Origin: Candidatus Peregrinibacteria bacterium
GTDB lineage: Bacteria > Patescibacteriota > Gracilibacteria > UBA1369 > 2-02-FULL-48-14
NCBI GenBank assembly: GCA_018658105.1
Contig: JABHVW010000004.1
Location: forward strand, 168,185 to 232,184
Direction of reading: 5' to 3'
DNA: 64,000 nucleotides
Shown here piece by piece: positions 32,116 through 40,490 of this stretch. Within the stretch, counting starts at the first letter, position 1. Each line of letters begins with the position of its first letter. Both the position numbers and the translations under genes were made by a program. The notes beneath the pieces are model-generated. The model ran no database searches and had not been told where the DNA came from. It was given only the letters and a program-made list of their open reading frames with translations.

Positions 32116-35100
32116 TTAGTAATTACACCAAGGCTCAATCTTAAGATCTTCCTCACCATAATGTTCCAGCGTGTCCACCATTAGCTTCGCAACTTGTACA
32201 TTCGTAGTTAGTGGAATGTTGTTATCGATGGTCAAACGTCGAATCGCATAACCAGTTGTCATTTCTTCGTGGGAATAATTTCTCGGAATATTAATCACCC
32301 AATCCACTTTCCCATTTGCAATTACTTCTGCAAAATCAGGCTTTTCACCAGAGTCAGCTTTATGGACCGTACTAACTTTGATTCCATTTTCACGGAACAA
32401 ATCCGCAGTACCACTTGTCGCATGTAGTTTGTAACCCATAAGCTCAAGTTTTCTTGCAGCCTGTAAAAAATCTGCTTTATCCTCAATTTTTCCAATCGAA
32501 ATTAGCACACGTTTTTCTTTAGGGATTTTAAATCCAGTTGAAATCATAGCTTTCAAAAATGCTTCATGCAGATCATCTCCAAAACACGCAACTTCACCAG
32601 TCGACGCCATCTCAACACTCAAAACCGGATCAGCACCCTTCAGTCGAGAGAAAGAGAATTGTGGAGCTTTAACCCCAACATGATCCAAATCAACGGTTCT
32701 ATATGCTTGCTTTTTCGCTTTACCAAGCATGGCTTCCGTCGCTATTTCAATAAAGTTATATCCAGTCACTTTCGAACTAAAAGGAAAACTACGGCTAGAT
32801 CTCAAATTACACTCAATCACTTTTATTTCATTATTTACAGCCAAGAATTGAATATTAAACGGCCCACTAATGTTCAGCGCCTTAGCAATTTTTTTAGTAG
32901 CCATTCGAATTCTTTTCACCGTTTCCAAATACAATTTCTGCGGTGGCAAAACAATTGTCGCATCCCCACTGTGCACACCAGCTTGTTCAACATGCTCAGC
33001 AATTGCATAAATAACCAGCTCGCCATCTTGTGCAACTGCATCAATTTCGATTTCCTTCGCTCCCATTTCAAATTTTGTAATCACAACAGGCGCATCTTTA
33101 GAGATTTTCGCAGCTTTCGCCAGGTAGGCCTGCAAGCTTTCTTCATTTTGCGCAACCGCCATGGCCGCACCAGAAAGTACATAAGAAGGTCTCACCAAAA
33201 CCGGATAGCCAACCTCATCAGCAAATTTAAATGCCAGGTCTGTCGTCGCAAAGTCTTTCCACCTCGGCTGATCCACCCCAATATCATCAAGCATCTGCGA
33301 GAATTTATGCCGATTTTCCGCTCGATCTATATTCTTCGCTTCAGTACCAAAAATATTCACATTCGCTGCATCTAGTTTCATAACCAAATTATTCGGAATC
33401 TGCCCTCCAACCGAAATTATCATGCCATCAGGAGATTCAAGTTCATAAATATCTAGAACTCTTTCCAGTGAAAGCTCATCAAAATATAATTTGTCGCAAG
33501 TATCGTAATCTGTAGAAACCGTCTCAGGATTGTAGTTCACCATAATCGTTTCATAGCCATACTTATCCAAGGTCTTAATCGCATTCACGCTACACCAGTC
33601 AAATTCAACTGAAGATCCAATACAATACGCACCACTACCCAAAACCATTGCGCGTTTTTTCTTGCTCACAAAATCAATGTCATGCTCAGTCGCATGATAA
33701 GTCAAATACAAGTAGTTTGTTTTCGCTGGATACTCCGCCGCCATTGTATCGATCTGTTTCACATAAGGCTCAATACCCATTCGTTTTCTCTTTTGCCTGA
33801 TTTGATTTTCTTCCTGCTTCGTCGCAAGCGCAATTTGTTTATCAGAAAAACCATATTTTTTCGCACTAAGCATCAGGTCTTCATCAAGATCTTCCTTTCT
33901 AAGTTTCTCACTCATCTCCACAATATTATTCAATTTACCCAAAAACCAAGGATCAATACCCGAAAGTTTATGTATTTCTTCAATTGTCCAATTTTTCGCG
34001 AGCGCATCAGCAACTGCTAAAGCACGTTTTGGAGTAGGCTCCGCAATTTGTTTTTTTAGATTATCAGTATCCAAATTCAATCTTTCATTTTCAGTCAAAC
34101 CAAGCATTCCAATCTGCAACATACGCAAACCTTTCTGCATAACTTCTTCAAAACTTCTTCCAAGTGCCATAATTTCTCCAACAGATTTCATCTCACTCGT
34201 AATGTTGTGTGAAACTTTTCTAAATTTATCAAGATCCCAACGCGGTATTTTCAGCGCCACATAATCTAATGCAGGCTCAAAACAGGCAGTCGTTACACCA
34301 GTAATTGCATTTCGAAGTTCCGGCAAAGAATATCCAAGAGCCAGTTTCGCAGCAACATATGCCAGCGGATAACCAGTCGCCTTAGACGCAAGCGCCGAAG
34401 ATCTCGAAAGCCTCGCATTCACTTCAATTACACGGTACTCCTCAGATTCAGGGTCCAGCGCATATTGAATATTACATTCTCCAACAATTCCCAAATGACG
34501 AATCACTTTAATCCCAATTTCTCTTAGCTTGTGATATTCCTCATTCGAAAGTGTCTGCGAAGGTGCAACAACAATACTTTCTCCTGTATGAATTCCAAGT
34601 GGATCGAAATTTTCCATATTACAAACCGTAATACAGTTGTCTTTCGCATCTCTCACAATCTCATATTCAACTTCTTTCCAGCCTTTCAGATTTTCCTCAA
34701 CTAAAACTTGTGAAGAAAAGGCAAAAGAAAGCGCAAGCAATTCATTCAGCTCTTTCTCGTCAGCAGCAAATCCACTTCCCTTTCCTCCAAGTGCATACGC
34801 AGCACGAACCAAAACCGGATATCCAATTTTCTTCGCTGCCTTCACTGCCGCACCAACAGTGGTACATGCAAAACTTCTCGGCACGTTAACTTTAATTTTA
34901 TTCAGCTCCTTATTGAACAGTGCTCTATCTTCAGTTTTTTCAATCGAAGCAACAGGAGTTCCAAGCACTTCCACGTCATTCTTCCTCAGCACACCAGAGC
35001 TCTTCAGCGCTACACCACAATTCAATGCAGTCTGCCCACCAAAGCTCAAAAGCAAGCCATCAGGCTTCTCTTTCTCAATCACCTTCTCAACAAAAAACGG

Positions 35101-35322
35101 AGTCACCGGCAAGAAATAAATCTTATCAGCCAAACCTTTACTCGTTTGATTCGTAGCAATATTCGGATTAATCAGCACAACTTCAATACCCTCTTCTTTC
35201 AAAGCTTTAATAGCCTGAGACCCAGAATAGTCAAACTCCCCCGCTTCACCAATTTTTAGTGCTCCTGATCCTAAAATCAGAACTTTTTTTGGCAAGCGAA
35301 GTTTACTGGTCTTAGAGTTCAA
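32116..35322 (-). CDS. carB: Carbamoyl-phosphate synthase large chain
   Basis: The 1068-residue protein has two ATP-grasp halves (LILGSGALKIGEAGEFDYSG and VLGSGAYCIGSSVEFDWCSV), the oligomerisation region between them, RLSRSSALASKATGYPLAYV, and a C-terminal MGS-like allosteric domain. It makes carbamoyl phosphate from ammonia, bicarbonate and two ATP, for pyrimidines or arginine. The glutaminase subunit carA is not adjacent and not in the window. The start is a TTG at 35322; a second TTG nine codons on would give MPKKVLILGSG, also plausible. Length is normal. Confidence 0.93.
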   Translation of the reverse strand: MNSKTSKLRLPKKVLILGSGALKIGEAGEFDYSGSQAIKALKEEGIEVVLINPNIATNQTSKGLADKIYFLPVTPFFVEKVIEKEKPDGLLLSFGGQTALNCGVALKSSGVLRKNDVEVLGTPVASIEKTEDRALFNKELNKIKVNVPRSFACTTVGAAVKAAKKIGYPVLVRAAYALGGKGSGFAADEKELNELLALSFAFSSQVLVEENLKGWKEVEYEIVRDAKDNCITVCNMENFDPLGIHTGESIVVAPSQTLSNEEYHKLREIGIKVIRHLGIVGECNIQYALDPESEEYRVIEVNARLSRSSALASKATGYPLAYVAAKLALGYSLPELRNAITGVTTACFEPALDYVALKIPRWDLDKFRKVSHNITSEMKSVGEIMALGRSFEEVMQKGLRMLQIGMLGLTENERLNLDTDNLKKQIAEPTPKRALAVADALAKNWTIEEIHKLSGIDPWFLGKLNNIVEMSEKLRKEDLDEDLMLSAKKYGFSDKQIALATKQEENQIRQKRKRMGIEPYVKQIDTMAAEYPAKTNYLYLTYHATEHDIDFVSKKKRAMVLGSGAYCIGSSVEFDWCSVNAIKTLDKYGYETIMVNYNPETVSTDYDTCDKLYFDELSLERVLDIYELESPDGMIISVGGQIPNNLVMKLDAANVNIFGTEAKNIDRAENRHKFSQMLDDIGVDQPRWKDFATTDLAFKFADEVGYPVLVRPSYVLSGAAMAVAQNEESLQAYLAKAAKISKDAPVVITKFEMGAKEIEIDAVAQDGELVIYAIAEHVEQAGVHSGDATIVLPPQKLYLETVKRIRMATKKIAKALNISGPFNIQFLAVNNEIKVIECNLRSSRSFPFSSKVTGYNFIEIATEAMLGKAKKQAYRTVDLDHVGVKAPQFSFSRLKGADPVLSVEMASTGEVACFGDDLHEAFLKAMISTGFKIPKEKRVLISIGKIEDKADFLQAARKLELMGYKLHATSGTADLFRENGIKVSTVHKADSGEKPDFAEVIANGKVDWVINIPRNYSHEEMTTGYAIRRLTIDNNIPLTTNVQVAKLMVDTLEHYGEEDLKIEPWCNY

Positions 35323-35369
35323 TGGTTAAGGGGTTTATTCCAAAAGAATGTACCTAATCTCGAGCTCTT

Positions 35370-36842
35370 TTACAAGCGTCTATATTGCAATGATTCATAC
35401 AAATGCCCTTCATTGATTTTATTAGAGCCATCTATATCTGCAATTGTCCTCGCCACTTTAATTAATCGGTGCACAGCTCTACCCGACAGTGCATAATTTT
35501 TTGTTGCGTTACTTAGAATATCTTGCGAAGCAACACTCATCGGCTCCGCCTTCACTTGCTTTGCACTCATAGCATTATTGCAAGAAAGCCCCCGCGCTCG
35601 CTGCCGCTCGCGCGCACCCAAAACCACAGCCCTCATCTCAGCCGAGCTAGCACCGCCCCGCCCATTCAGTTCCTCAAAATCCACACGCGGCACCTCAATC
35701 CTCAAATCTATCCTATCCATCAAAGGTCCAGAAAGTTTACCTTGATACCTAGCAATTTGTGCCGCGTTGCAAACACAGATTTTCTGCCTATCCCCATAGT
35801 GCCCACAAGGGCACGGGTTCATCGCCGCAATCAGCTGAAACTCACACGGATACTCACAATTCACTCCAGCTCTCCTCAGATTTATCCGCCCATCTTCCAG
35901 CGGGCTTCTCAAACTTTCTAAGACATCCCTTTTGAATTCAGCAAATTCGTCCATAAAAAGCACCCCCTTGTGCGCAAGGCTCAGCTCACCCGGCAGCAAT
36001 TTGCTGCCACCTCCAATCAATCCAGTTGAAGTGCAGCTCGAATGCACTTTGCGAAAAGGCCTGCAATTATTCAGCCCTTTCTTATTCAAAGATAAAGAAT
36101 AAATTCGCATAACATCTAACATTTCATCTTTGCTTAGCGGCGGCAATATCGACGGAAACGCTCTAGCCAGCAGACTCTTTCCAGTGCCAGGTGGTCCATT
36201 CAAAAGAACATGATGTCCGCCCGCCGCCGCAATCAAAAGAGCACGCTTCGCACTTTCATGCCCAGTAATATCAGAAAAATCCCAAGCATACTTTTGCACC
36301 ACTTTCTCACACATCTCACGGGCAGGAGCACGCGCCTCCAATTCAAAATGTTCAAAAACTTCCATCAAACTCTTAACAGGGATCAATTTAACTCCATCAA
36401 CAAAGCTAGCTTCAGCCAAATTTGCAGCCGGCAATATCACCTCCCTCATCCCCTGCTCTTTCGCAAACAAAATCCCAGGCAAAATTCCCGAGACTTCCCG
36501 CAAGCCACCTTCAAGACCAAGTTCCCCAATCAACATCACATCATTCGGCAAAGCTTTCATCTGCCCGTCCACCACCAAAAGGCCAATTGCAATCGGCAGA
36601 TCAAAATGGCTCCCACGTTTAACAAACTCTGCCGGCGCCAAATTCACAACTTTTCGCGTCATGGGAAATTTAAATCCACTATGCTTTATCGCACTTCTCA
36701 CCCTATCTGCCGCTTCTTTCACACTCATCGACGCCATTCCAATTACACTGAAATATGGCATGCCAGCGCTAGCGTCCACCTCCACACTCACAGGCACAGC
36801 ATCCAATCCTTGCAAACAATACGATCTAAGTTCAGCGGGCAT
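35370..36842 (-). CDS. comM: YifB/ComM-type AAA+ Mg-chelatase-like ATPase
   Basis: The 490-residue protein has an N-terminal Lon-like fold (VEVDASAGMPYFSVIGMAS), the ATPase core with Walker A LLNGPPGTGKSLLARAF and Walker B GVLFMDEFAEF, then AAMNPCPCGHYGD and SGPLMDRIDLRIEVP. ComM is a hexameric helicase that promotes branch migration during natural transformation. CPR cells often carry competence-type genes, so DNA uptake is a plausible context. Length is typical. Confidence 0.92.
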   Translation of the reverse strand: MPAELRSYCLQGLDAVPVSVEVDASAGMPYFSVIGMASMSVKEAADRVRSAIKHSGFKFPMTRKVVNLAPAEFVKRGSHFDLPIAIGLLVVDGQMKALPNDVMLIGELGLEGGLREVSGILPGILFAKEQGMREVILPAANLAEASFVDGVKLIPVKSLMEVFEHFELEARAPAREMCEKVVQKYAWDFSDITGHESAKRALLIAAAGGHHVLLNGPPGTGKSLLARAFPSILPPLSKDEMLDVMRIYSLSLNKKGLNNCRPFRKVHSSCTSTGLIGGGSKLLPGELSLAHKGVLFMDEFAEFKRDVLESLRSPLEDGRINLRRAGVNCEYPCEFQLIAAMNPCPCGHYGDRQKICVCNAAQIARYQGKLSGPLMDRIDLRIEVPRVDFEELNGRGGASSAEMRAVVLGARERQRARGLSCNNAMSAKQVKAEPMSVASQDILSNATKNYALSGRAVHRLIKVARTIADIDGSNKINEGHLYESLQYRRL

Positions 36843-36923
36843 AAGATTTCTTTATGAATCCATATTCTCTCCCGCGAGTCAAAAATCCCCAAAAAATCAA
36901 AATATTCAACAGATCAAAAATGC

Positions 36924-36943
36924 GTTGTTCATCATCGAACAAC
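36924..36943 (-). terminator. Hairpin after the RelBE-type module
   Basis: GTTGTTC (36924-36930) and GAACAAC (36937-36943) form a 7-bp stem with a 6-base loop. On the minus strand it is followed by GCATTTTTG, a weak T-run, 20 bases after the toxin stop codon. Confidence 0.45.
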
Positions 36944-36962
36944 AAAAGCTCACAACCATATG

Positions 36963-37199
36963 TCAGTAAACATTCCCACGAAAATCTATATCTAAAATCT
37001 CAACTTTATTGTCCACAATCACATATATAATCCGAATCTTTCCTACTCTTAATCGATAAACATTTCTACCAAATGCTTTGATTTTTTTCACACCTTTCAT
37101 CCCATAAGGGTTCATTTTCAGATCAATCAGTTTTGCCACCAATCTTCTTCGAGTATCTAGGTCTAGCAATTTTAAAAATTTAGCTACTTTGCTTGTCAT
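36963..37199 (-). CDS. RelE/ParE-family toxin
   Basis: The 78-residue protein resembles RelE-type toxins: helical N-terminus (KVAKFLKLLDLDTRRRLVAK), LIDLKMNPYGMKGVKKIKAF with the substrate strands, then VYRLRVGKIRIIYVIVDNKV, the conserved R-R-Y core. RelE toxins cleave mRNA on the ribosome or target gyrase. It overlaps the upstream antitoxin gene by 20 bp. Confidence 0.85.
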   Translation of the reverse strand: MTSKVAKFLKLLDLDTRRRLVAKLIDLKMNPYGMKGVKKIKAFGRNVYRLRVGKIRIIYVIVDNKVEILDIDFRGNVY

Positions 37200-37416
37200 T
37201 TGAAAGATAAGAAATCAAATCCTCAACGGGAATACCCTTTCCAGAGTTATCACGTCGAGCATTGAAAACATTACCTTCAGAAGTTTGATCTTCCAAAAAA
37301 GTCTGCACCAAAACTATCCTAATGAGCGAGCTCATTGGCACACCATAAAGAGCAGCTTTCTTTTGGATTGCTTTTTTCAGCTTCTGATCGATTTTTAGCT
37401 GTAAGAGAGATGTCAT
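37180..37416 (-). CDS. RelB/DinJ-like antitoxin
   Basis: The 78-residue protein starts MTSLLQLKIDQKLKKAIQKK, then AALYGVPMSSLIRIVLVQTF, a ribbon-helix-helix pattern like RelB/DinJ. The flexible C-terminus (GIPVEDLISYLSNDKQSS) would wrap the toxin. It precedes and overlaps the toxin gene, and an extended -10 box lies 26 bases upstream of its ATG. Confidence 0.82.
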   Translation of the reverse strand: MTSLLQLKIDQKLKKAIQKKAALYGVPMSSLIRIVLVQTFLEDQTSEGNVFNARRDNSGKGIPVEDLISYLSNDKQSS

Positions 37417-37442
37417 GCGATTTTAATTAAAAATACATTCAT

Positions 37443-37448
37443 ATTCTA
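37443..37448 (-). promoter_or_regulatory. Extended -10 box of the RelBE-type module
   Basis: The minus strand reads TGATAGAAT just after the yraN stop codon region. The leader to the antitoxin ATG at 37416 would be about 20 bases. Confidence 0.4.
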
Positions 37449-37799
37449 TCACATCTCAATCCTAAACACATCAAATACGCATGACTCATCACGCGCAACA
37501 GTCACTCCACAAAACCACCACTCCCCCGGCCGAAAATCCCGCAACCCCTGTCGCCAACGAAATTCAGCCCTCTTCAAACGCCTCAATTTTTGCGTTGTCA
37601 GGCTCTCAACAACACTGCCAAAACGCCTCCCCCTTCGCCCCTTTACTTCCACAAATCGCAAGCCCGAATCGCAGATAAAAATCAAATCAATCTCACCCTC
37701 TCGAAAATTCACTCGCCTATCTAAAAACACCCAGCCTCTATCCTCAAAATATTCAAGCGCGCGCCCCTCACACCACTCGCCAAATGCATATATATCCAT
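37449..37799 (-). CDS. YraN/UPF0102 family nuclease-fold protein
   Basis: The 116-residue protein matches UPF0102: FGEWCEGRALEYFEDRGWVF, then GEIDLIFICDSGLRFVEVKG, which holds the E-D-E-x-K pattern of a restriction-endonuclease-like active site. The family is often linked to recombination or Holliday-junction processing and sits near comM/dprA in many genomes, as here with comM. It follows the lipoprotein gene by 9 bases. Confidence 0.9.
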   Translation of the reverse strand: MDIYAFGEWCEGRALEYFEDRGWVFLDRRVNFREGEIDLIFICDSGLRFVEVKGRRGRRFGSVVESLTTQKLRRLKRAEFRWRQGLRDFRPGEWWFCGVTVARDESCVFDVFRIEM

Positions 37800-37808
37800 G
37801 CATTTAGC

Positions 37809-38750
37809 TTACATATAATAAGAGCTCGCCAAAACTTCCAGCCGTCTCTGGCCAGCATCAGGACACAACGATCCAACAGGTAGGGCAAATTGTTGTGCTT
37901 TATGAAAGTACAAGTCATCAAGGGGCAAGGTGCCAATACGCATCTCCCCTAAACCCGGCATTTCAAATACATTCTTCACCTCCAATGTACCCATTTTAAA
38001 CGGAACTTTACTCATCAATTCTATAGCCCCACCCGTATCTCGAGTCACATTTACGTGTAATTCAGCAAAATCATCTCCATTGCCAATGCACAAATCAAGC
38101 TTTGCTGGAGCTTCACCGGGAGCGCCAAGTGTAAACTCAACAGGTTTTTTAGAGGGCTTACACTTCGGTAATTTTCGAAATTTCTCGCAACCAGTTTTTA
38201 AGTCCGCGGCAGTTTTCATTCTCTCAGCTTTAAGATATTTTTCAGTATCAACTTTTCTTTGAGCAGTTTTATTTAGCTTCAAAACAAATGCATCCAAAAT
38301 CTCCGTTGGCATAAGCCTGATGTAAATCACATCCAATTCTATAGGCGCACCATTCCAAAATAATTGCCCAGCCTCCATTTTATAAAACTCCCTCGCCTCG
38401 CTCACATCTCTGTTGTCTAAATCCTTCATGCATTCAAAATATTTTTCTAAAAACAATGGAAGATTAATGTCAGCCAAATCCCGATTCTCAACATTCTCAA
38501 ATAAGCCAGGTGAAGTAAAAAAGAATCGCCCATCTTTCTCTTCATATTTCAATTTTACAAAATCCCCATGCCGCGAAATTTTATATTTCTGATGTCCAAC
38601 ATATTCAACCTTAAACTCCCTATTCCTAAACTCCTTCAAAGGGTCCTCCTTACGAACAGATACTTCCGCACCTTCAGATCTGTCAGGCCCACACGCACTA
38701 GCCCCTGCCAACGACGCAGCGAGCATTCCAATTTTAAGATAATTTTTCAT
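37809..38750 (-). CDS. Putative lipoprotein of unknown function
   Basis: The 313-residue protein begins MKNYLKIGMLAASLAGASAC, a signal peptide with a weak lipobox (Ala at -3, Cys20). The rest is a soluble extracytosolic sequence with Cys pairs (CEKFRKLPKC) and no family I recognise. A perfect-consensus promoter lies about 135 bases upstream, so the mRNA has a leader of roughly 130 bases with a stable-looking stem. Strong expression of a surface protein is inferred. Confidence 0.72.
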   Translation of the reverse strand: MKNYLKIGMLAASLAGASACGPDRSEGAEVSVRKEDPLKEFRNREFKVEYVGHQKYKISRHGDFVKLKYEEKDGRFFFTSPGLFENVENRDLADINLPLFLEKYFECMKDLDNRDVSEAREFYKMEAGQLFWNGAPIELDVIYIRLMPTEILDAFVLKLNKTAQRKVDTEKYLKAERMKTAADLKTGCEKFRKLPKCKPSKKPVEFTLGAPGEAPAKLDLCIGNGDDFAELHVNVTRDTGGAIELMSKVPFKMGTLEVKNVFEMPGLGEMRIGTLPLDDLYFHKAQQFALPVGSLCPDAGQRRLEVLASSYYM

Positions 38751-38880
38751 AATTCAGAGATGTTATTGCTGGAGTAGCACATCCCTAAATTAATAAGATT
38801 GTCCACAACTCCAACGTTGATAGATAAGTTTTACGTGCGTTGGTTTATAAGAACCTACATAGGAAACGCACCGATTTGTG
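38751..38880 (-). promoter_or_regulatory. Long 5' leader of the lipoprotein gene
   Basis: Between the promoter and the ATG at 38750 lies about 130 bases with no gene. On the minus strand GTGCGTT pairs with AACGCAC (GTGCGTT near 38860), with an inner GGTT/AACC pair, giving a bulged hairpin. Nothing matches a riboswitch class that I know. The rest of the 38751-39069 gap holds the promoter and, near dnaB, a palindrome. Confidence 0.35.
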
Positions 38881-38885
38881 CGGGC

Positions 38886-38913
38886 ATTATATCACTAACT
38901 CTAAATTTGTCAA
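38886..38913 (-). promoter_or_regulatory. Perfect consensus promoter of the lipoprotein gene
   Basis: TTGACA (38908-38913) and TATAAT (38886-38891), a 16-base spacer and TGA before the -10. It is very similar over its whole length to the promoter at 23701-23728. Confidence 0.82.
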
Positions 38914-39030
38914 GCACGCAAGAGCCACCTCCTTAAAAAGCCTAACTAGCAATGTAAACAGCCATTTTGTCACTCCAGCATTCTTGTTCCAGTTGCCAAA
39001 ATATGACAATATTGATCCCCAAAGAGCCCT

Positions 39031-39052
39031 AGAGTTCTCAATTGAGAACTCT
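39031..39052. promoter_or_regulatory. 22-bp perfect palindrome upstream of dnaB
   Basis: AGAGTTCTCAATTGAGAACT followed by CT reads the same on both strands and ends 17 bases before the dnaB ATG. It could be a repressor operator or an mRNA hairpin masking the start region. Confidence 0.75.
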
Positions 39053-39069
39053 CTTACCCCGCAAGCCAC

Positions 39070-40464
39070 ATGACAACGGACATTAAAATTCCGCCGCACA
39101 ATTTAGAAGCCGAAAAGTCCGTGCTCGGTAGTGTGATGATCGAAAAAAACGCAATAATTAAGATAGCGGATCTGATTGAGCCCGAGGATTTTTACTTCGA
39201 TACTCATGGCATTATTTACACAGCAATGCAGGAGCTTTTTGCTAAACGCTCCCCAATTGATCTGTTAACTGTGTCGACCTGGCTAAGAGATAATAATAAA
39301 ATTGACCAAATTGGTGGCCAAACTTATCTAGAAGAACTTTGCAATGAGGTGCTTACAGCCTCTCATGTTTTTCAATATGCACTTCTTGTTAAGCAAAAGT
39401 CGACACTGCGAAAACTAGTTTCTGCAGGTTCAAATATCGCTGCAATTGGTTATAAAGAAGACGAAGATGTAGACGAATTAGTAGACAGGGCCGAGAAGGA
39501 ACTTTTCAATGTTTCTCAGGCTTTCATGCGCAATCGCTTCGTGCCAATCAAAGATGTACTCGCGACAACTTACGAAAAAATCTCTGAACTTCACGACCCT
39601 GAAACAGCAGACAAATACAAAGGTCTTCAAACCGGCTACCATGCTCTCGACAATATTCTCATCGGCTTCCAGCCTTCAGATCTTGTTATACTCGCCGCTC
39701 GTCCTTCCATGGGTAAAACAGCCCTCGCCCTAAACATCGCACAAAATGCTGCACTTAAAGGTAAGTCTGTTGGTGTGATTTCACTCGAGATGTCAAAAGA
39801 GCAATTGGTTGAACGTCTATTCGTAGGAATGCTTGGTGTAGATAGTTGGAAGATGAAAACTGGTCAACTTACTCAAGACGATTTCATGCGTATGGGCCAA
39901 GTTATGGATCAACTAAATTCTTGTAAAATATTTATTGACGACTCTGCAGGCTCCTCTGTATCTGAGCTAAAAGCCAAAGCCCGCCGCCTCCAAATGGAAC
40001 ACGGTCTAGACATGCTAGTCGTTGACTACTTGCAGCTCATGTCATACGGAAAGTCAGGAACGTCAATTACCAATCGTGTACAAGAAATCTCAGAAATCTC
40101 CAGATCACTCAAACAGCTCGCTCGCGAACTTCACATTCCAATCTTGGCACTTTCCCAGCTGTCTCGTGCAGTTGAACAAAGGCCAGTCAAAATCCCACAA
40201 CTTTCAGATCTCCGTGAGTCAGGTGCCATCGAGCAAGATGCCGATGTAGTACTAATGATGTACCGCGAAGACTATTACGAAGAAGACACAGACCGCGCAG
40301 GAATAACCGACATTTTCATCCGCAAACATCGTCACGGCTCAGTCGGCCGAATAGAACTTCTATTCAAAAAAGAACAACTCCGCTTCTTCGACATCGACCG
40401 CCAACACCAAAGCCAAGACTTCTCCGGCGCCCCAATGCCAACCATGCAAGAGGTAGCATTTTAG
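39070..40464 (+). CDS. dnaB: Replicative DNA helicase DnaB
   Basis: The 464-residue protein has the DnaB N-terminal domain (IKIPPHNLEAEKSVLGSVMI), and the RecA-like motor with Walker A ILAARPSMGKTALALNIA near residue 215, VISLEMSKEQLVERL, DMLVVDYLQLMS, LSQLSRAVEQR and LRESGAIEQDADVV. It unwinds DNA at the replication fork as a hexamer. No intein is present. DciA, its likely loader, is at 6756-7058. lysS follows after 26 bases with its own promoter. A 22-bp palindrome lies just upstream. Confidence 0.97.
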   Translation: MTTDIKIPPHNLEAEKSVLGSVMIEKNAIIKIADLIEPEDFYFDTHGIIYTAMQELFAKRSPIDLLTVSTWLRDNNKIDQIGGQTYLEELCNEVLTASHVFQYALLVKQKSTLRKLVSAGSNIAAIGYKEDEDVDELVDRAEKELFNVSQAFMRNRFVPIKDVLATTYEKISELHDPETADKYKGLQTGYHALDNILIGFQPSDLVILAARPSMGKTALALNIAQNAALKGKSVGVISLEMSKEQLVERLFVGMLGVDSWKMKTGQLTQDDFMRMGQVMDQLNSCKIFIDDSAGSSVSELKAKARRLQMEHGLDMLVVDYLQLMSYGKSGTSITNRVQEISEISRSLKQLARELHIPILALSQLSRAVEQRPVKIPQLSDLRESGAIEQDADVVLMMYREDYYEEDTDRAGITDIFIRKHRHGSVGRIELLFKKEQLRFFDIDRQHQSQDFSGAPMPTMQEVAF

Positions 40465-40482
40465 TTTTTCTCCCTGTATAAT
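40454..40482 (+). promoter_or_regulatory. Predicted promoter of lysS
   Basis: A perfect TATAAT (40477-40482) ends 8 bases before the lysS ATG; the -35 region is a weak TAGCAT (40454-40459) at 17 bases. The leader would be 0-2 bases. Confidence 0.55.
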
Positions 40483-40490
40483 GCGCGCAA

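Noticed and set aside
32566..33375. 269-codon open frame on the plus strand
   Set aside because: Antisense to carB, rich in Arg/His/Phe/Ile with no domain; it is a shadow of the real gene.
36210..36857. 215-codon open frame on the plus strand
   Set aside because: Antisense to comM with unlikely His/Gln/Arg composition.
38840..39073. 77-codon open frame on the plus strand upstream of dnaB
   Set aside because: It starts at TTG, covers the opposite-strand promoter and the palindrome, and has no domain-like sequence.
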